64,000 nt of DNA from Isoetes taiwanensis (GCA_021234155.1 JAJEKV010000161.1:651316-715315); one strand, 5' to 3'; shown: positions 11,186 to 22,040, counted from the first letter of the stretch. The notes: generated by a model from the sequence alone, not told the origin. Made by a program: numbers and translations.

Positions 11186-12400
11186 TGTGTACTGCTTCAT
11201 AATTCATTCAAGTCATTCTAGACATTCATACCTTTTTATACACAAATTTGAAGTCTTTTATAGTGGGTAAGAAATCATGGTTTATGTGGAAGTAAATAGG
11301 CACAGACATTTCAAGATTTCCAATGTCAGAAGTCCAACAAATTGTACCTGACTATCCAAGCACCCTGACCAGAATTTAGAATAAAGCCATCACCATTTTC
11401 ACCAACGGACAAATTGCCATTAGGTCAAAGATTTGGATGGGGGTAAATCTAGGACGATCATTTTGTAAATAATTTGTGAACGGAGTCAAAAGTTGATAGT
11501 ATGGTGAAGTAGTCACGACCTAAACAAGATGAAGGGTTGTCCTAGTTGAAGAGGAAGCAAATAGAAAATAAATTTGGAATAGTTCCTCCATGTATTGGGC
11601 TTTAAACAACAAACCAGAGAATTAAGGATGCTAAATATGATAATACATGGCTTTATGTTTTCACGTTGAAGTGGTAGAAGAGTGTGTGGTTGTGTGGGTT
11701 TGTTTAGGCTAGAGTTATTTGATAACTTGCAACAAATGCAATGCTTGGCATGTGACTTCTAAGCCTTAACAAGGAAATTTGTTAATTCTAGAGTTGATTG
11801 TGAACGTTTTACCACTAGAATGTTTTAGAATGTGAAAATAAATAACCTATATTTTTGACAAACATATATACTTAGTCTTTATGCATTTAATAAGTTGGAT
11901 CAGGTTGAGTTCACACAGGACCATAAGAGAAGTATGGCCACAGCCAAAAGGACAACAGTGATTAACTCGCCACCCAAATTCAAACCACTCCGAGCTCCCC
12001 ACCGAGCTGAGAGCTAGCATACACAAGACGACTATGTGATCTCAGGATTCCTCCCTCTTTGATCCATGCATGTAACTGTCACTCTTATATAGCTAATTCT
12101 CCCTTCACCTTTCACCAAGACCTTTCGAAAAGGTGACTTGGCATATAAGACATACACCTTATATGGCTACTTCCCCATTTCTGGCCTCTATGGGCTGCGC
12201 TCAAGAAGGCCTCCCTTAAGGGACTGCTATAAATTCTAAGATTCAAACTCAGAATTGTAACAGCCCACTGAGGTAAAAGACAATTGACCTCAATTGTAAC
12301 GATCACACAAGTCTCTTGACCACTCAGGTCCCTTTTTTGACACATAAATCATTGACTACACAAGTAACAATTTCGACCACACATGTCTTTCTCGACCACA
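11186..12400. other. No gene recognised
   Basis: AT-rich sequence between the two inverted HUH-like units. I see no conserved frame, no duplicated block and no transposon end. The last 130 bases begin the GACCACACAGG-type short repeats that lead into the 36-bp minisatellite. Confidence 0.6.
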
Positions 12401-12420
12401 CAGGTCCACCACACAGCTCA

Positions 12421-12528
12421 TTAACCACATAGGTTCCACACAGACCATATAGCTTATTAACCACATAGGTTCCACACAGACCATATAGCTCATTAACCAC
12501 ACAGGTTCCACACAGACCGTGCAAAGCT
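12421..12528. repeat. 36-bp minisatellite, three copies
   Basis: Three head-to-tail units starting at 12421, 12457 and 12493, each beginning TTAACCACAYAGGTTCCACA. The third unit diverges at its end. Shorter fragments of the same motif (ACCACACAGGTC and similar) occur from about 12300. There are no unique spacers, so it is not a CRISPR array. Confidence 0.85.
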
Positions 12529-12839
12529 CCACCACTCAGGTCCCTCGATCTATCTCAGTCGTTGGGACCTCCAGCAGTGCTAGACTAGCCATCCTCAAAT
12601 TTGGCTTCCCACGTTCAGCTGCTAGGTAAGTTTTGTTGAGCTTCCAGAGAACTCCTCTTTTTGCCATTCAGCTTCAGTGTGGGGCATATACAACGTACTT
12701 GGGCATTATCCATCCTAATACCAATACCAAATATGCACTGCACTAGTTCAACTAATGTCTCCATTAACCTAGCTAATAGTTGATTCATCTTGAGGGCACA
12801 CGGCTCTCCCAAGGTTTGGAGTAACGCCCGCGTCTAGAA

Positions 12840-13089
12840 TTATCTATATTACACGGTCAAAGGAGCGGGCACATCAAGGTCATAGGAGCGGGCGCATCAA
12901 GTGCATGAGTCATAAATTGAAGACCTTTTCAAGTAGCAATCTTGATTTAGATACATGGGTCATAAATTGAAGGCCTATTGAAGCAGCAATCTTGATTTAA
13001 ATGTAGATTGTCAAAACATACCATAATGCCTAATTTTTAGGCCACATACCCTCAGGCCACGGGAAGGCAACCCTACGTGCGCACCGCCT
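12840..13089 (-). mobile_element. Transposon-end-like repeat truncating an F-box copy
   Basis: Read on the minus strand, it begins CAAGGCGGTGCGCACG at about 13089 and follows the same order of blocks as the repeat at 5107: GGGTTGCC, GGCCTGAGGGT, and an AT-rich tail with AAATCAAGATTGCT. The junction lies exactly where homology to the F-box genes stops, so this element, or a deletion at its edge, removed the rest. Two copies of GAGCGGGCRCATCAAG lie at the far side (12860-12900). Confidence 0.5.
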
Positions 13090-13336
13090 TGTTTATTCCT
13101 GCCTGCTGTTGAAAATAATTTGGCAATATTTTGCTTGTTTCAAGCACATAATAATGGCATTCTATTCCAAAGCCAACTTTATTATGGGGACTAGTAATGT
13201 ATTGCCATTCACTAGTGGAAGGGCAATAAGCTATTACAGAAGAAGGTTTGCAGTATTGCAGAATAACTAGACCATGCACAGATGAAAGCATGCATCCCTT
13301 ATGTTTCCTAGCTAGCCGAAAAGTGGAATGCAATTT
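13090..13336 (-). pseudogene. F-box protein C-terminal fragment
   Basis: About 80 codons that match the C-terminus of the F-box protein at 17105-18499: HSTFRLARKHKGC, YCPSTSEWQYITSPHNK and NYFQQQ are shared. No F-box or middle part is present. The fragment ends against the transposon-end-like repeat at 13089. It is the third, most reduced member of the local F-box cluster. Confidence 0.8.
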
Positions 13337-13370
13337 GAAGATATATATAGTTGTTTATAAAACATTCGCT

Positions 13371-14780
13371 AATAACGTGGGCACGATAGAAAATATTATA
13401 TTTATAACCTAAGATTTCTAATGGTTGAGGGATGTATTGGTATAAAAATACATACATGGATGATGCTGGCGAGGTGCTTCCTAAAAATAAAGCTGATTGA
13501 TTGTGTAAAACTTTATGGGGGTGTTAATGGTGATGTCGATGGGTCAGAGTTGAATTTAGTGTTAGTTTGTTAGGTGTTCGATGCATGCTCGCCGCTTAAT
13601 CGAGGTCGGCGCCAGGAGTTGGGTTATCCGACCGCATTTGCTTCAAGGCAAAGTTAGCTTCCCTTTTTTTTTTGTTTTGTGTCTGATATTCGGTTGAGGT
13701 CTCTATCCGGTTGAGAGTGATGTCTATGAGAAGGGCAGCAAGAAAAGGGAAGGCGGTGCTGATGCCAGGGAGGTCGCCGTTGTTTGCTTCTGGGTCTGAT
13801 AATGTGGCTTTGTTTAGTGGTCCTGTGTCTGATACAATTTCGGGGGTGAATGAGAGCTATGAATCTCATGGAATGGCTAGCAATTTACCTCCAGATTGTC
13901 ATGCCATTGATGTTTCTATCATGCCATTGATGTTTCTGTGACGCTTTCTTTGTCTGGGCAAGATGTGCCAAGAAGCTTCTATTACGCTTTGTTGCATTTT
14001 TGTGATGAGAAATGTTTAGCTGGGGGGTGTTGCTTTGGAGAGGCGGACCATTTGCATGTGCAGTTAGTGCTTCGATGTCGTTTCAAGTCTCCAAAGGCTG
14101 TCAATGACGCAATTAAAAGGGAGTTCAATTGGCCTTCTAAACCTCTTGCTTCTAAACCTCATGGTGTTATATTGGTTTGTAAAGCATTGAACAATAACAG
14201 GTTGCATTGCTTTGAGGGTATGATTTGGATACTGTATGAACGATATATGGCGTCAATTCCATCCCTGTTTATATTGTGGATCATACTATGGTTGTTGGCT
14301 GATCTACCTCTACAGACTTCTATGTTTGTGTTCAAACTTCTATGTTTGTCTTTCAAATTTCTGTGTTAAAACTTGAACCTTCCTTGTTGTAGTTTGGTTC
14401 CAATTTTAAATGTGCATTCTGTTTGCTGCAGAATTGGGTATTCTTGAAGCATCATTTCAAAATTTCTACATATGTACTGACATGTTTCATGGGGCTTCGG
14501 CCCCCATACATAAGGAAAATCCCAAGTAGGGGATCTTCCTTTATGTTTGGAGGAGCACTGGATTCTAAAGTGGGGTTCAATTCCATAGGCTTCTACATAC
14601 TAGTATATGTATGTCATATGTATTCATGCGAAAATCAATGGTTTGGCTGCCATGATAATTGCAAGTAAACTAGAAAATATTGACTTGCAAATTGACTTTG
14701 GAACCATTGCTTTTTTTTATTTTGGCCTCCAATCCGAGCAAAAAATCGATAGAGCGTTACAACCATAATACAACCAGAAT
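13371..14780 (+). repeat. HUH-like unit, copy 2 (full extent)
   Basis: Matches 11185-9900 in reverse complement from AATAACGTGGGCACG at the 5' side through the coding part to the B-box-like block and beyond. The 5' flank (13390-13500), the coding region and the 3' block are in the same order in both copies. Termini were not defined precisely. The third copy at 19064 lacks the 5' part. Confidence 0.7.
13711..14369 (+). pseudogene. HUH-endonuclease-like gene, possibly Replitron-type
   Basis: Two overlapping frames (13711-13941 and 13938-14369) join into one protein. The break is a 20-nt tandem duplication at 13900-13938 that repeats ATGCCATTGATGTTTCT and shifts the frame. The product contains DHLHVQLVLRC, a hydrophobic His-Leu-His motif as in HUH single-strand endonucleases, followed by KAVNDAIKREFNWPS, ILVCKALNNNRLHCFEGMI and a Tyr (YERYM). 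This order (HLHxQ, then an alternating basic helix, then LH-x-F-x-GM) resembles proteins of Replitron-type eukaryotic transposons as I remember them. No helicase is present. Family assignment is tentative. Confidence 0.45.
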
Positions 14781-15195
14781 AAAACTAGTTGAAAGTTCAT
14801 AAAACATTCGCCAATATAGCTATTTCTAGAAAGATAAGATAAGATTTGCCAATATTTTTCTATATAATACATTTAAAAATTTACCCTTAACGGCAACCCT
14901 GCTTTTTAGGTGAATCGATCTTAGCCCAACTGACATGTGTAACTACTAGTGACTCTTAATCAAAGCCCTCCACGTGTAAGGCGTGAATCAGGATCGTCTC
15001 ACTTCAACAAGCAGCCAAAAGTTCGCAGCAGTGGCCACAAGCCAAATGCTTGTTAGACTGCGCTACAACAAGCTGGCCAGAAATGTTTGTTAGGCTGTGC
15101 TACAACAACCTGTTCCATAGGCCAAGCAATATTATGTATTTCATTCCTCTCTGGCACCTAGGAATTCCATGCTCATTTCAGCCCTTTTTTTTTTT

Positions 15196-16270
15196 CCTAC
15201 TTGCTGTTGAAACTAATTTGGGAATATTTTGCTCGTTTCAAGCGCATAATAATGGCATTCTATTCCAGAGCCAATTTTTTTATGGGGACTAGTAATATAT
15301 TGCCATTCACTAGTGGAAGGGCAATAGGCTATTACAGAAGGAGGTTTGCAGTATTGCAGAATTACTAGACCATGCGCAGATGACAGCTTTGAATTTGAAG
15401 ATATATTCATGCTTCTCTTCATGGACTGTCCACACTCGTAACATTAGGGAAGATGCTCCAAGCAACATTAACTTCCTCTCATTTGCAAACAAGACGAAAG
15501 AAAAACTATTCATGGCCTCCAATTCGATGAAACTGGCTTTTTTCTGCACAATTTCCCTGGTAGAAAGATTAGATGCGCACAACTGCAACCCTTCTTCCTC
15601 TCTGATTTTATCAAAAAATAGAGAGACTTGTGTAGAATCAGAAAAGACTCCCTTATAATTCCCTTCAAATGGTCATAATACCTCCACATCCATCCCCCGA
15701 TAGATGCATAATCTAAAACCCTGCCATCATCACAAAGGATGACCAGAGTGTAATTGTTCGTCAACGAATCAAAATTAAAGAGCAATCTCTCTCTAATACT
15801 TTGAACTATTTGAGAAGGTCCCAAAGCATAAGCTTTCACACTTGAGTTGAAAGGATCGACGATGTAAAACTCATCCAGTGATGGAAAGATGCAGAGCATT
15901 CCGTTAGAACTAATCACTCCATTCACATTCCCTCCAAGATTGAACAGTTTCATCAAATTAGTATTTAACGTGTTCCAGCTCGATGATGGAACAAGAAACT
16001 TCTGCCATACTTGGCAGACAGAAGAACAGAAAAGAACAAAGTTTTTGCCGCATGCCGGTTGCAGTTGCCAGAATGCTACAGAGCGAACAAGGTGGTAATA
16101 TTCCAAGAAGTTAGAGCAAAGCTTACCACGTCGAGTATGGGATTCACTCTGAGCAGCACCGTCTCCAGAATTTCATCCGGAAGCGTTATTTGTATCCGCT
16201 TCGTCAAAGAAGCCGCCCTCTGGCGCCTCTGCCTCTGCCGTTCAATCTCCTGCCTCTGCCTCCGTTCCAT
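15196..16270 (-). pseudogene. F-box protein gene copy with frameshifts
   Basis: Collinear with the open F-box gene at 17105-18499 but broken into at least four frames. 16270-16076 encodes the basic N-terminus and the F-box (LPDEILETVLLRV), ending early near the ALTSWN segment. 16106-15510 encodes the middle (FWQLQPACGKNFVLFCSS through SLYFLIKSE). 15588-15310 and 15422-15213 give the end. About 15 codons (LHSTFQLARKHKGCK in the intact copy) are deleted near 15390. It belongs to a tandem duplication of roughly 1.97 kb spacing, since both flanks also match (14900-15050 with 16865-17010). Confidence 0.85.
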
Positions 16271-16533
16271 ACCCTGCCCTCCGCCGTTCCATCCTCTGCC
16301 GTTCCTGCCCTCTGATCATCAGTGTTGGCAGAAACAAAAACTCATTGAGAAACAATGCATGGCTGCCGCTGTGGCTACCAGAAGCAAAGCTCCCTGCTTT
16401 CTGTAAAAGCAGATTCGTCCGACGCCATAGCCCTAAACTCAACCATAGAAATCTCAAACATAGAATGATTTTATCAAATCACAGCCCCTCCAATCTAGGG
16501 CCTGATAGAAAACGGACACACATCAAAGCATTA

Positions 16534-16990
16534 TAATATAAGAAAGATCATTTATTGATACAACAACAGTTGTCAAGCACTATATTATAAAAAAAGATCA
16601 TCTTTTGATACAACAGCAGTTGTCAAGTGGGACTCGAACTGAACCTACAGCTGAATGCTTCCTGTAAAAATATGCACAATCACAAGAAATAGAAACCTAA
16701 TATAGGTTTCTTATGCAATGGACATGATGCACAAGAGACTGCAAGGCATGAAGTGTTAGAAAACAGGAACAGAGAAATATTAAGGAACAACTATATTGAT
16801 AGGGAAAACTTGGTTGGACAGGCTCCAACCGTAGCACTGATTATATATGAGATAAATAAAGGGCTGTGCCTTTCTGGGTGAATTGATCCAGCCCAAACGA
16901 CATGTGTAACTACTGGTGATTCTTAATCAGAGGCCCCCAAGTGTAAGGTGTGAATCCGGATCATCTCACCTCAAGAAGCAGCCAAAAGTT
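16534..16990. other. Intergenic, short direct repeat
   Basis: AGATCATYTWTTGATACAAC followed by ARCAGTTGTCAAG occurs twice (near 16545 and 16595). Otherwise no gene. The right part (16865-16990) is the start of the duplicated F-box block. Confidence 0.5.
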
Positions 16991-17104
16991 CGCAGCAGTG
17001 GCCACAAGCCAAATGCTTGTTAGACTGCGCTACAACAAGCTGGCCACAAATGTTTGTTAGGCTGTGCTACAACCTGTTCCATACGCCAAGCAATATTATA
17101 AATT

Positions 17105-18499
17105 TCATTCCTCTCTGGCACCTAGGAATTCCATGCTCATTTCAGCCTTTTTTTTTCCTACTTGCTGTTGAAAATAATTTGGGAATATTTTGCTCGTTTC
17201 AAGCGCATAATAATGGAATTCTATTCCAGAGCCAATTTTATTATGGGGACTAGTAATATATTGCCATTCACTAGTGGAAGGGCAATAGGCTATTACAGAA
17301 GGAGGTTTGCAGTATTGAAGAAGTACTAGACCATGCCCAGATGAAAGCTTGCATCCCTTATGTTTCCTAGCTAGCTGAAAAGTGGAATGCAATTTAAAAG
17401 TACATTCATCCTTCTCTTCATGGATTGTCCACACTCGTAACATTAGGGAAGATGCTCCAAGCAACATCAACTTCCTCTTATTTGCAAATAAGAAGAAAGA
17501 AAAACTATTCAGCGCCTCTAATTCGATGGATCTAGACTTTTTCTGCACAACTTTACGAGTATAGAGATTAACTGCGCACAAATGCAACCCTTCTTCCTCT
17601 GATTTTGTCAAAAAATAGAGAGACTTGTGTAGAATCAGAAAAGACTCCCTTATGATTCCGTTCAAACGGTAATAATAATCCCAGGTCCATCCCCTTTTCG
17701 GTACATAATCTAAAACCAAAACCATGACATTTCTACAAAGGATGGCCAGAATGTATTTGTTCGTCAACGAATCAAAATAGAAGAGCAATCTCTGTCTAAC
17801 ACATTGGGGAATTTGAGGAGGTCCCAAAAGATAAGCTTTCGTACTTGAGTTGACAGGATCGACGATGTAGAACTCATCCAGTGATGGAAAGATGCAGAGC
17901 ATTCCGTTAGAACTAATCACTCCAATTTGACCATTCACATGCCCTCCAAGGTTGAACATTTTCATCAAATCAGTATCTAACGTGTTCCAGCTCGATGATG
18001 GAACAAGAAACTTCTGCCATACTTGGCAGGAAGAAGAACAGAAAAGAACAAAGTTTTTGCCGCATGCCGGTTGCAGTTGCCAGAATGCTGTGGAGCGAAC
18101 AAGGCGGTACCAATACCAAGAAGTTAGAGAAAAGCTTACCACGTCGAGTATAGAATTCACTCTGAGCAGCACCATCTCCAGAATATCATCCGGAAGCGTT
18201 ATTTCTATCCGCTTCGTCAAAGAAGCCGCCCTCTGGCGCTTCCGCCTCTGCCGTTCAATCTCCTGCCTCTGCCTCTTTTCCATCCCCTGCCTCTTTTCAA
18301 TCTCCTGCCTTGCCTCTGTTAATTTTATCCGCTGCGTCAAAGAAGCCGCCCTCAGGCGCCTCCGCCTCTGCCGTTCAATCTCCTGCCTCTGCCGCCGCTC
18401 CATCCCCTGCCCTGCCCTCCGCCGTTCCATCCCCTGCCCTAAGTAGGAAGTAGAAAAAGGTGAGGTGACTATTAAAAAAGGACCTGCTTCAAATAGCAA
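17105..18499 (-). CDS. F-box family protein
   Basis: Open frame of 464 codons, the only intact member of the cluster. F-box proteins select substrates for SCF ubiquitin ligases, with the F-box binding SKP1. The F-box lies at residues about 102-141 (LPDDILEMVLLRV, then SLTSWYWYRLV and FWQL). The rest has the feel of a plant F-box associated/kelch-like beta-propeller (FIVD, SLDEFYIVDPVNSS, YCPSTSEWQYI), but no repeat was counted reliably. The N-terminus holds a tandem duplication: residues 32-58 and 71-98 are both of the form QGME(R/K)RQRQEIERQRR followed by RAASLT(Q/K)RI. Met24 (18430) aligns with the paralogue's MERRRAG and may be the true start. Substrate unknown. Intronless as read. Confidence 0.8.
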   Translation of the reverse strand: MLFEAGPFLIVTSPFSTSYLGQGMERRRAGQGMERRQRQEIERQRRRRLRAASLTQRIKLTEARQEIEKRQGMEKRQRQEIERQRRKRQRAASLTKRIEITLPDDILEMVLLRVNSILDVVSFSLTSWYWYRLVRSTAFWQLQPACGKNFVLFCSSSCQVWQKFLVPSSSWNTLDTDLMKMFNLGGHVNGQIGVISSNGMLCIFPSLDEFYIVDPVNSSTKAYLLGPPQIPQCVRQRLLFYFDSLTNKYILAILCRNVMVLVLDYVPKRGWTWDYYYRLNGIIRESFLILHKSLYFLTKSEEEGLHLCAVNLYTRKVVQKKSRSIELEALNSFSFFLFANKRKLMLLGASSLMLRVWTIHEEKDECTFKLHSTFQLARKHKGCKLSSGHGLVLLQYCKPPSVIAYCPSTSEWQYITSPHNKIGSGIEFHYYALETSKIFPNYFQQQVGKKKAEMSMEFLGAREE

Positions 18500-18597
18500 A
18501 GGTAAATTTTTGGGTTGCCAGAATTTCTAAGCCTGAATATGATAGAATATGCCAGTTGTATTTGGGGAGAAGAATGCAGCTATGCCGGGTTGTAATT

Positions 18598-18890
18598 ACG
18601 TAAAGGACGGCTGGGCCCAATTCAGCCGTCTCATCCAATAAACAATTGACACACGTTCACGTTTCTCTTCCTGAAAACCCATGCAAACATTTTACTCCGC
18701 ATTTCGCCGCTTTTACTTGCATTCTGTCGCTTCTACTCAACTTTCTGACGTTTGTTACCCTCTTGTTCTGAGTTTTTCACCTGCAAGTGAACACGTGGCA
18801 CGGCTGGATTGGGCCCAGCCGTCCTTTACGTATAAGAGAAGCCCTTACTGGGCTTTCACTTGACAACACAGAAAGCCCAGTAAAAGGGCT
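18598..18890. repeat. Foldback sequence, two adjacent inverted repeats
   Basis: A perfect 23-bp inverted repeat has arms at 18598-18620 and 18809-18831 (ACGTAAAGGACGGCTGGG outward). Each arm contains its own short hairpin (GACGGCTG with CAGCCGTC). Immediately beyond lies a second stem, 18839-18857 with 18871-18890 (AGCCCTTACTGGGCTTTC paired with its complement, one extra A). It may be a small MITE. It lies just upstream of the minus-strand F-box gene start. Confidence 0.7.
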
Positions 18891-18929
18891 TTGTATTAAC
18901 GTAAAGTTTGGTTAGGCTTCTTTCTGGCG

Positions 18930-19055
18930 GCTGAGGCTATGGCGCTGGCTGGCGCCCTGCTCTGGCTATGGCGCATCAACTCCAGTTTGCAGCTCTGCAC
19001 CGGCTATGGCCCCCTGCTCCTGCTATTGCGCATCAACTCCGGCTATGGCGCTCTA
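18930..19055 (+). repeat. Short degenerate GGCTATGGCG repeats
   Basis: GGCTATGGCG or close variants occurs five times, twice followed by CATCAACTCC. No gene. It lies directly before the inner edge of the right arm at 19064. Confidence 0.65.
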
Positions 19056-19063
19056 ACTCTGCA

Positions 19064-19510
19064 TTTTAAATGTGCATTCTGTTTGCTGCAGAATTAGGTA
19101 TTCTTGAAGCATCATTTCGAAATTTCTACATATGTACTGACATGTTTCATGTTTCACTGGGCTTCGCCCCCATACATAAGGGAAATCCCAAGTAGGGGAT
19201 CTCCTTGGAGGAGCACTGGATTCTAAAATGGGGTTCGATTCCCTAGGCTCCTATATACTAGTATATGTACGTCATATGTATTCATGTGGAAATCAATGGT
19301 TTGGCTGCCATGATAATTGCAAGTCAATTGGAAAAGTTTGACTTGCAAAGGACTTGGAACCAACGGCCAGGATCATGCTAGAGAGAATATTGACTTTGGA
19401 ACCATCGCTTTTTTTTTATTTTGGCCTTCAATTCGGGGACCACGAAAAATTGATAGGGCGTTTCAACCATAATACAACCATAATACAACCACAAAATATT
19501 CTTATTTACA
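19064..19510 (+). repeat. Third copy of the B-box-containing block
   Basis: Starts at TTTTAAATGTGCATTCTG and matches the 3' part of the HUH-like units. It includes a perfect GGTTCGATTCC at 19232-19242. The coding part is absent. Nothing gene-like follows to 19830. Confidence 0.6.
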
Positions 19511-19830
19511 ACGTACACAAAGGAACTGAAAGAAAAAGACCTGATTGCTTAAGCAAAAAAAATCTGATTGCTTTAAAAATGTGCAGGGAACGTTCTTCCT
19601 AACTTACATACAATTTATTTCACAACAAAATTGATTTCAAATGTTCAAAATTTGTTAAAAATTGTGCTCAGAACACGATGATAGTAAGACATTTGTGGCA
19701 AAGACGGTCTTTGCAGAAAGAATGTCCTCCTTTCTGTTCATACTTAGACATCTTTCACTTGGTCTATTTTACAATATGAATGAGGATTGTCATAGTAGGT
19801 TCAAGAAGACACAATAGCCATAGTATATTC

Positions 19831-20066
19831 CCCGGGGGATTCACTTATAACAAAGGGGATATGCCATCTGCGTTCAAGGGGTGGTGGAAAACCCCCTAGT
19901 ATACTGACTTATGAAAGCTAATTTAACCCCTATAAGTATATAGTTTACCCCAAATAGGAGTGAAAAAACCCCTAGTATGGTAGGTATACCTATGTAAAAT
20001 GGTCAAAAAAACCCCTATAGTTTAACTCACATGTTCTGTACGCCCAATAAATGTGAACCCCCCGGG
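19831..20066. mobile_element. 236-bp MITE with 9-bp target duplication
   Basis: Terminal inverted repeats CCCGGGGGATTCAC and CCCGGGGGGTTCAC. It is flanked by AGTATATTC at 19822-19830 and 20067-20075. The left arm has the unoccupied site (near 9583, one copy of the 9-mer with one change). A 9-bp duplication is typical of Mutator-like elements. No coding capacity. Confidence 0.85.
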
Positions 20067-20084
20067 AGTATATTCAAGAGGTAC

Positions 20085-21430
20085 CTGCTTTTGAATCTCG
20101 GTCACATGTGCAGCATCAGAGGTTGCTGCAATAGCCTCTTGCATCTCCATTATCCATTTCTGGCCCACATTCAAACTATAATAGAAGCACAAATGCAATG
20201 CAAGCATAGAACAAATTTGCAGGACAGGTTCCCAACCACATCTACCACAAACAAATAGCACTTTATACTAAGTTCCTTATTGTAGATAATGGAAGATGTG
20301 TTGCTTTTCATTTAAAAAATCTAGCATCCCATCCAAACTACTAAGGACAACCATTATCCATCATCATGTAAACTTTCTGATGTTACAAGCTCAGGCTTGG
20401 AATGACAAGGAAATTTTCTATAATTTAAGTTATAAGCCTACTAAAACATCCTTTAAGGAGTTTATGAATTCTAAAACCGTTAGAGCAAGGATTAGTTTTC
20501 CCTTTAGGTATAGCAAACATGTAAAGTCCCAAAATAACTACCAATTTTTCCCGCGTACTGAAGGGTCTATGTGCCTAAAGTAACACATATAGCTCTAGGG
20601 CACTTTCTTACCTTCCCAACGGTCCATCAGTTCTATTTTCCTTAATGGGCTTCTTATCATGCATAATTCAAAGACAGATCACAATGATCAATTTGGAACA
20701 GTACGGTGATTGATATTTGATAGAAACCACAATTTTCCTAAATTATCATTTACCCTAATGAACAAGTTGATGTCTAACATAATTTAGGGATACAACAACT
20801 ACAAGGCCGTACTTAGAACAAAGAACAGAAGCACTTTCATGGTGCATATCATGTAGATGCAACTTCCAGAAAAATAACATATAGCTAGAATAACTTACCT
20901 CCATTAGTAACTCTGGATCATCAACACTTCCCTCTCCTTCCAGATCACATCCATGAAGCTCTAGCTGCAAAAGACTATGATACAGTGTAAGAACTGCAAA
21001 GCTAGAGACCACAATTTAATATGCCAGTGATATTACATAGATCAATATAATGCAGTGCCATAAACAATTACTCTAAAATATGCAGTGCCATCAACAAGTA
21101 TATTTACACTAAAATATCTAAAAATGGACCAACAAAGGTGTACCAGATATGTAGCCCTGGACAGAGGCTTTAATAGTGTCTGATATGCCCTTATAACATG
21201 CACGGATTGATCTGTCGAATAACTTTGTTCTTTCTACATCTACATAAAATCATCACCTTAATAATGGCAAGCACAAACGTGATCGTAAGCACTGCTATAA
21301 AAATATTACGTGTTGAAATAAAAAAGGAAGCACCTTGGATTTCATTGTAAATAGGTCTGGATGAAGTTTCTTTTGCAGTCCCTTATAGCATTTCTCCAAA
21401 TCTTTGACATCTGTATCAAATTCCTTTTTC
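20085..21430 (-). pseudogene. HSCB iron-sulfur co-chaperone gene copy, right arm
   Basis: Inverted copy of the gene at 8231-9575. Exon A 21334-21430 contains the HPD motif of the J domain. Exon B is 21144-21233, exon C 20899-20964, and exon D about 20085-20175. Exon lengths of A, B and C equal those of the left copy (97, 90, 66 bp). Exon D is in frame here (TSDAAHVTEIQKQ), unlike the left copy. As in the left arm, no start exon or final exon is seen, so expression as a full HSCB protein is not expected. If both arms are in one transcript they would form double-stranded RNA with this sequence. Confidence 0.8.
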
Positions 21431-21514
21431 CTAAATGAAAGGGAACTTAAGCAGAAACCATAGTGTCCAAAACCATGTCATTTAATCCACTATGGCACAT
21501 ATGTAACTTCATGG

Positions 21515-22009
21515 CCGGCAGTTAGCGACCTCTGTCCGATGTGTGGCCTCCTCCCTGAGACTATCGAGCATTGTCTGTTTCTTTGCCAGGACATTCAGCC
21601 CGTTTGGCGTTGGGTGCAGGGTTTGTTCCACTCCTCATTATGGAGCCAGGAGGTCCTTCTAGCACCTGGGTGGCCGCGGGTAGTTGGCTTTTCACCTGTG
21701 TAAGGCATGGGTGTTGTGGCTAGTGTGGAAGCGTCGGCGAATGAAGGTCTTTAGGAGTGCAGAGATAACCGAGTGCATTGGTTCCTCAACTGAGGTATAA
21801 ATTGTATATGTCCTATTGCGCGTCCAAGCGGAAAGAACAAGTTAAGGCAGCTATTTGGGGACAAGCGCTCCATATTGTTGATGCTCAGGGCGCATTCCTG
21901 CCTTAAGGAATGATGTAATCTTGTGATGCGATACGTGGGTGTTCCCACTCATCGCATCGTCTGTACTCTGTAAACTTTTGTTCTTAATTAATTTGATTTT
22001 TATCCTTCC

Positions 22010-22036
<27 letters not shown>
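21515..22036 (+). mobile_element. 5'-truncated LINE, zinc-finger tail, poly-A
   Basis: Inserted in the right arm between two copies of AACTTCATGG (21505-21514 and 22037-22046), ending in about 29 A. The frame SDLCPMCGLLPETIEHCLFLC at the start carries the C-x2-C-x8-H-x4-C knuckle found at the C-terminus of plant LINE reverse transcriptase proteins (zf-RVT), followed by DIQPVWRWVQG and a stop near 21702. It therefore holds only the last part of ORF2 plus the 3' untranslated region. The left arm has the empty site near 8153. Confidence 0.85.

Positions 22037-22040
<4 letters not shown>

Noticed and set aside
12421-12528. CRISPR-like regular repeat
   Set aside because: The 36-bp units are directly adjacent with no unique spacers, in a plant nuclear context.
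19190-19260. tRNA gene
   Set aside because: Only the B-box and part of a T-arm-like stem are present; no D arm, anticodon arm or matching acceptor stem.
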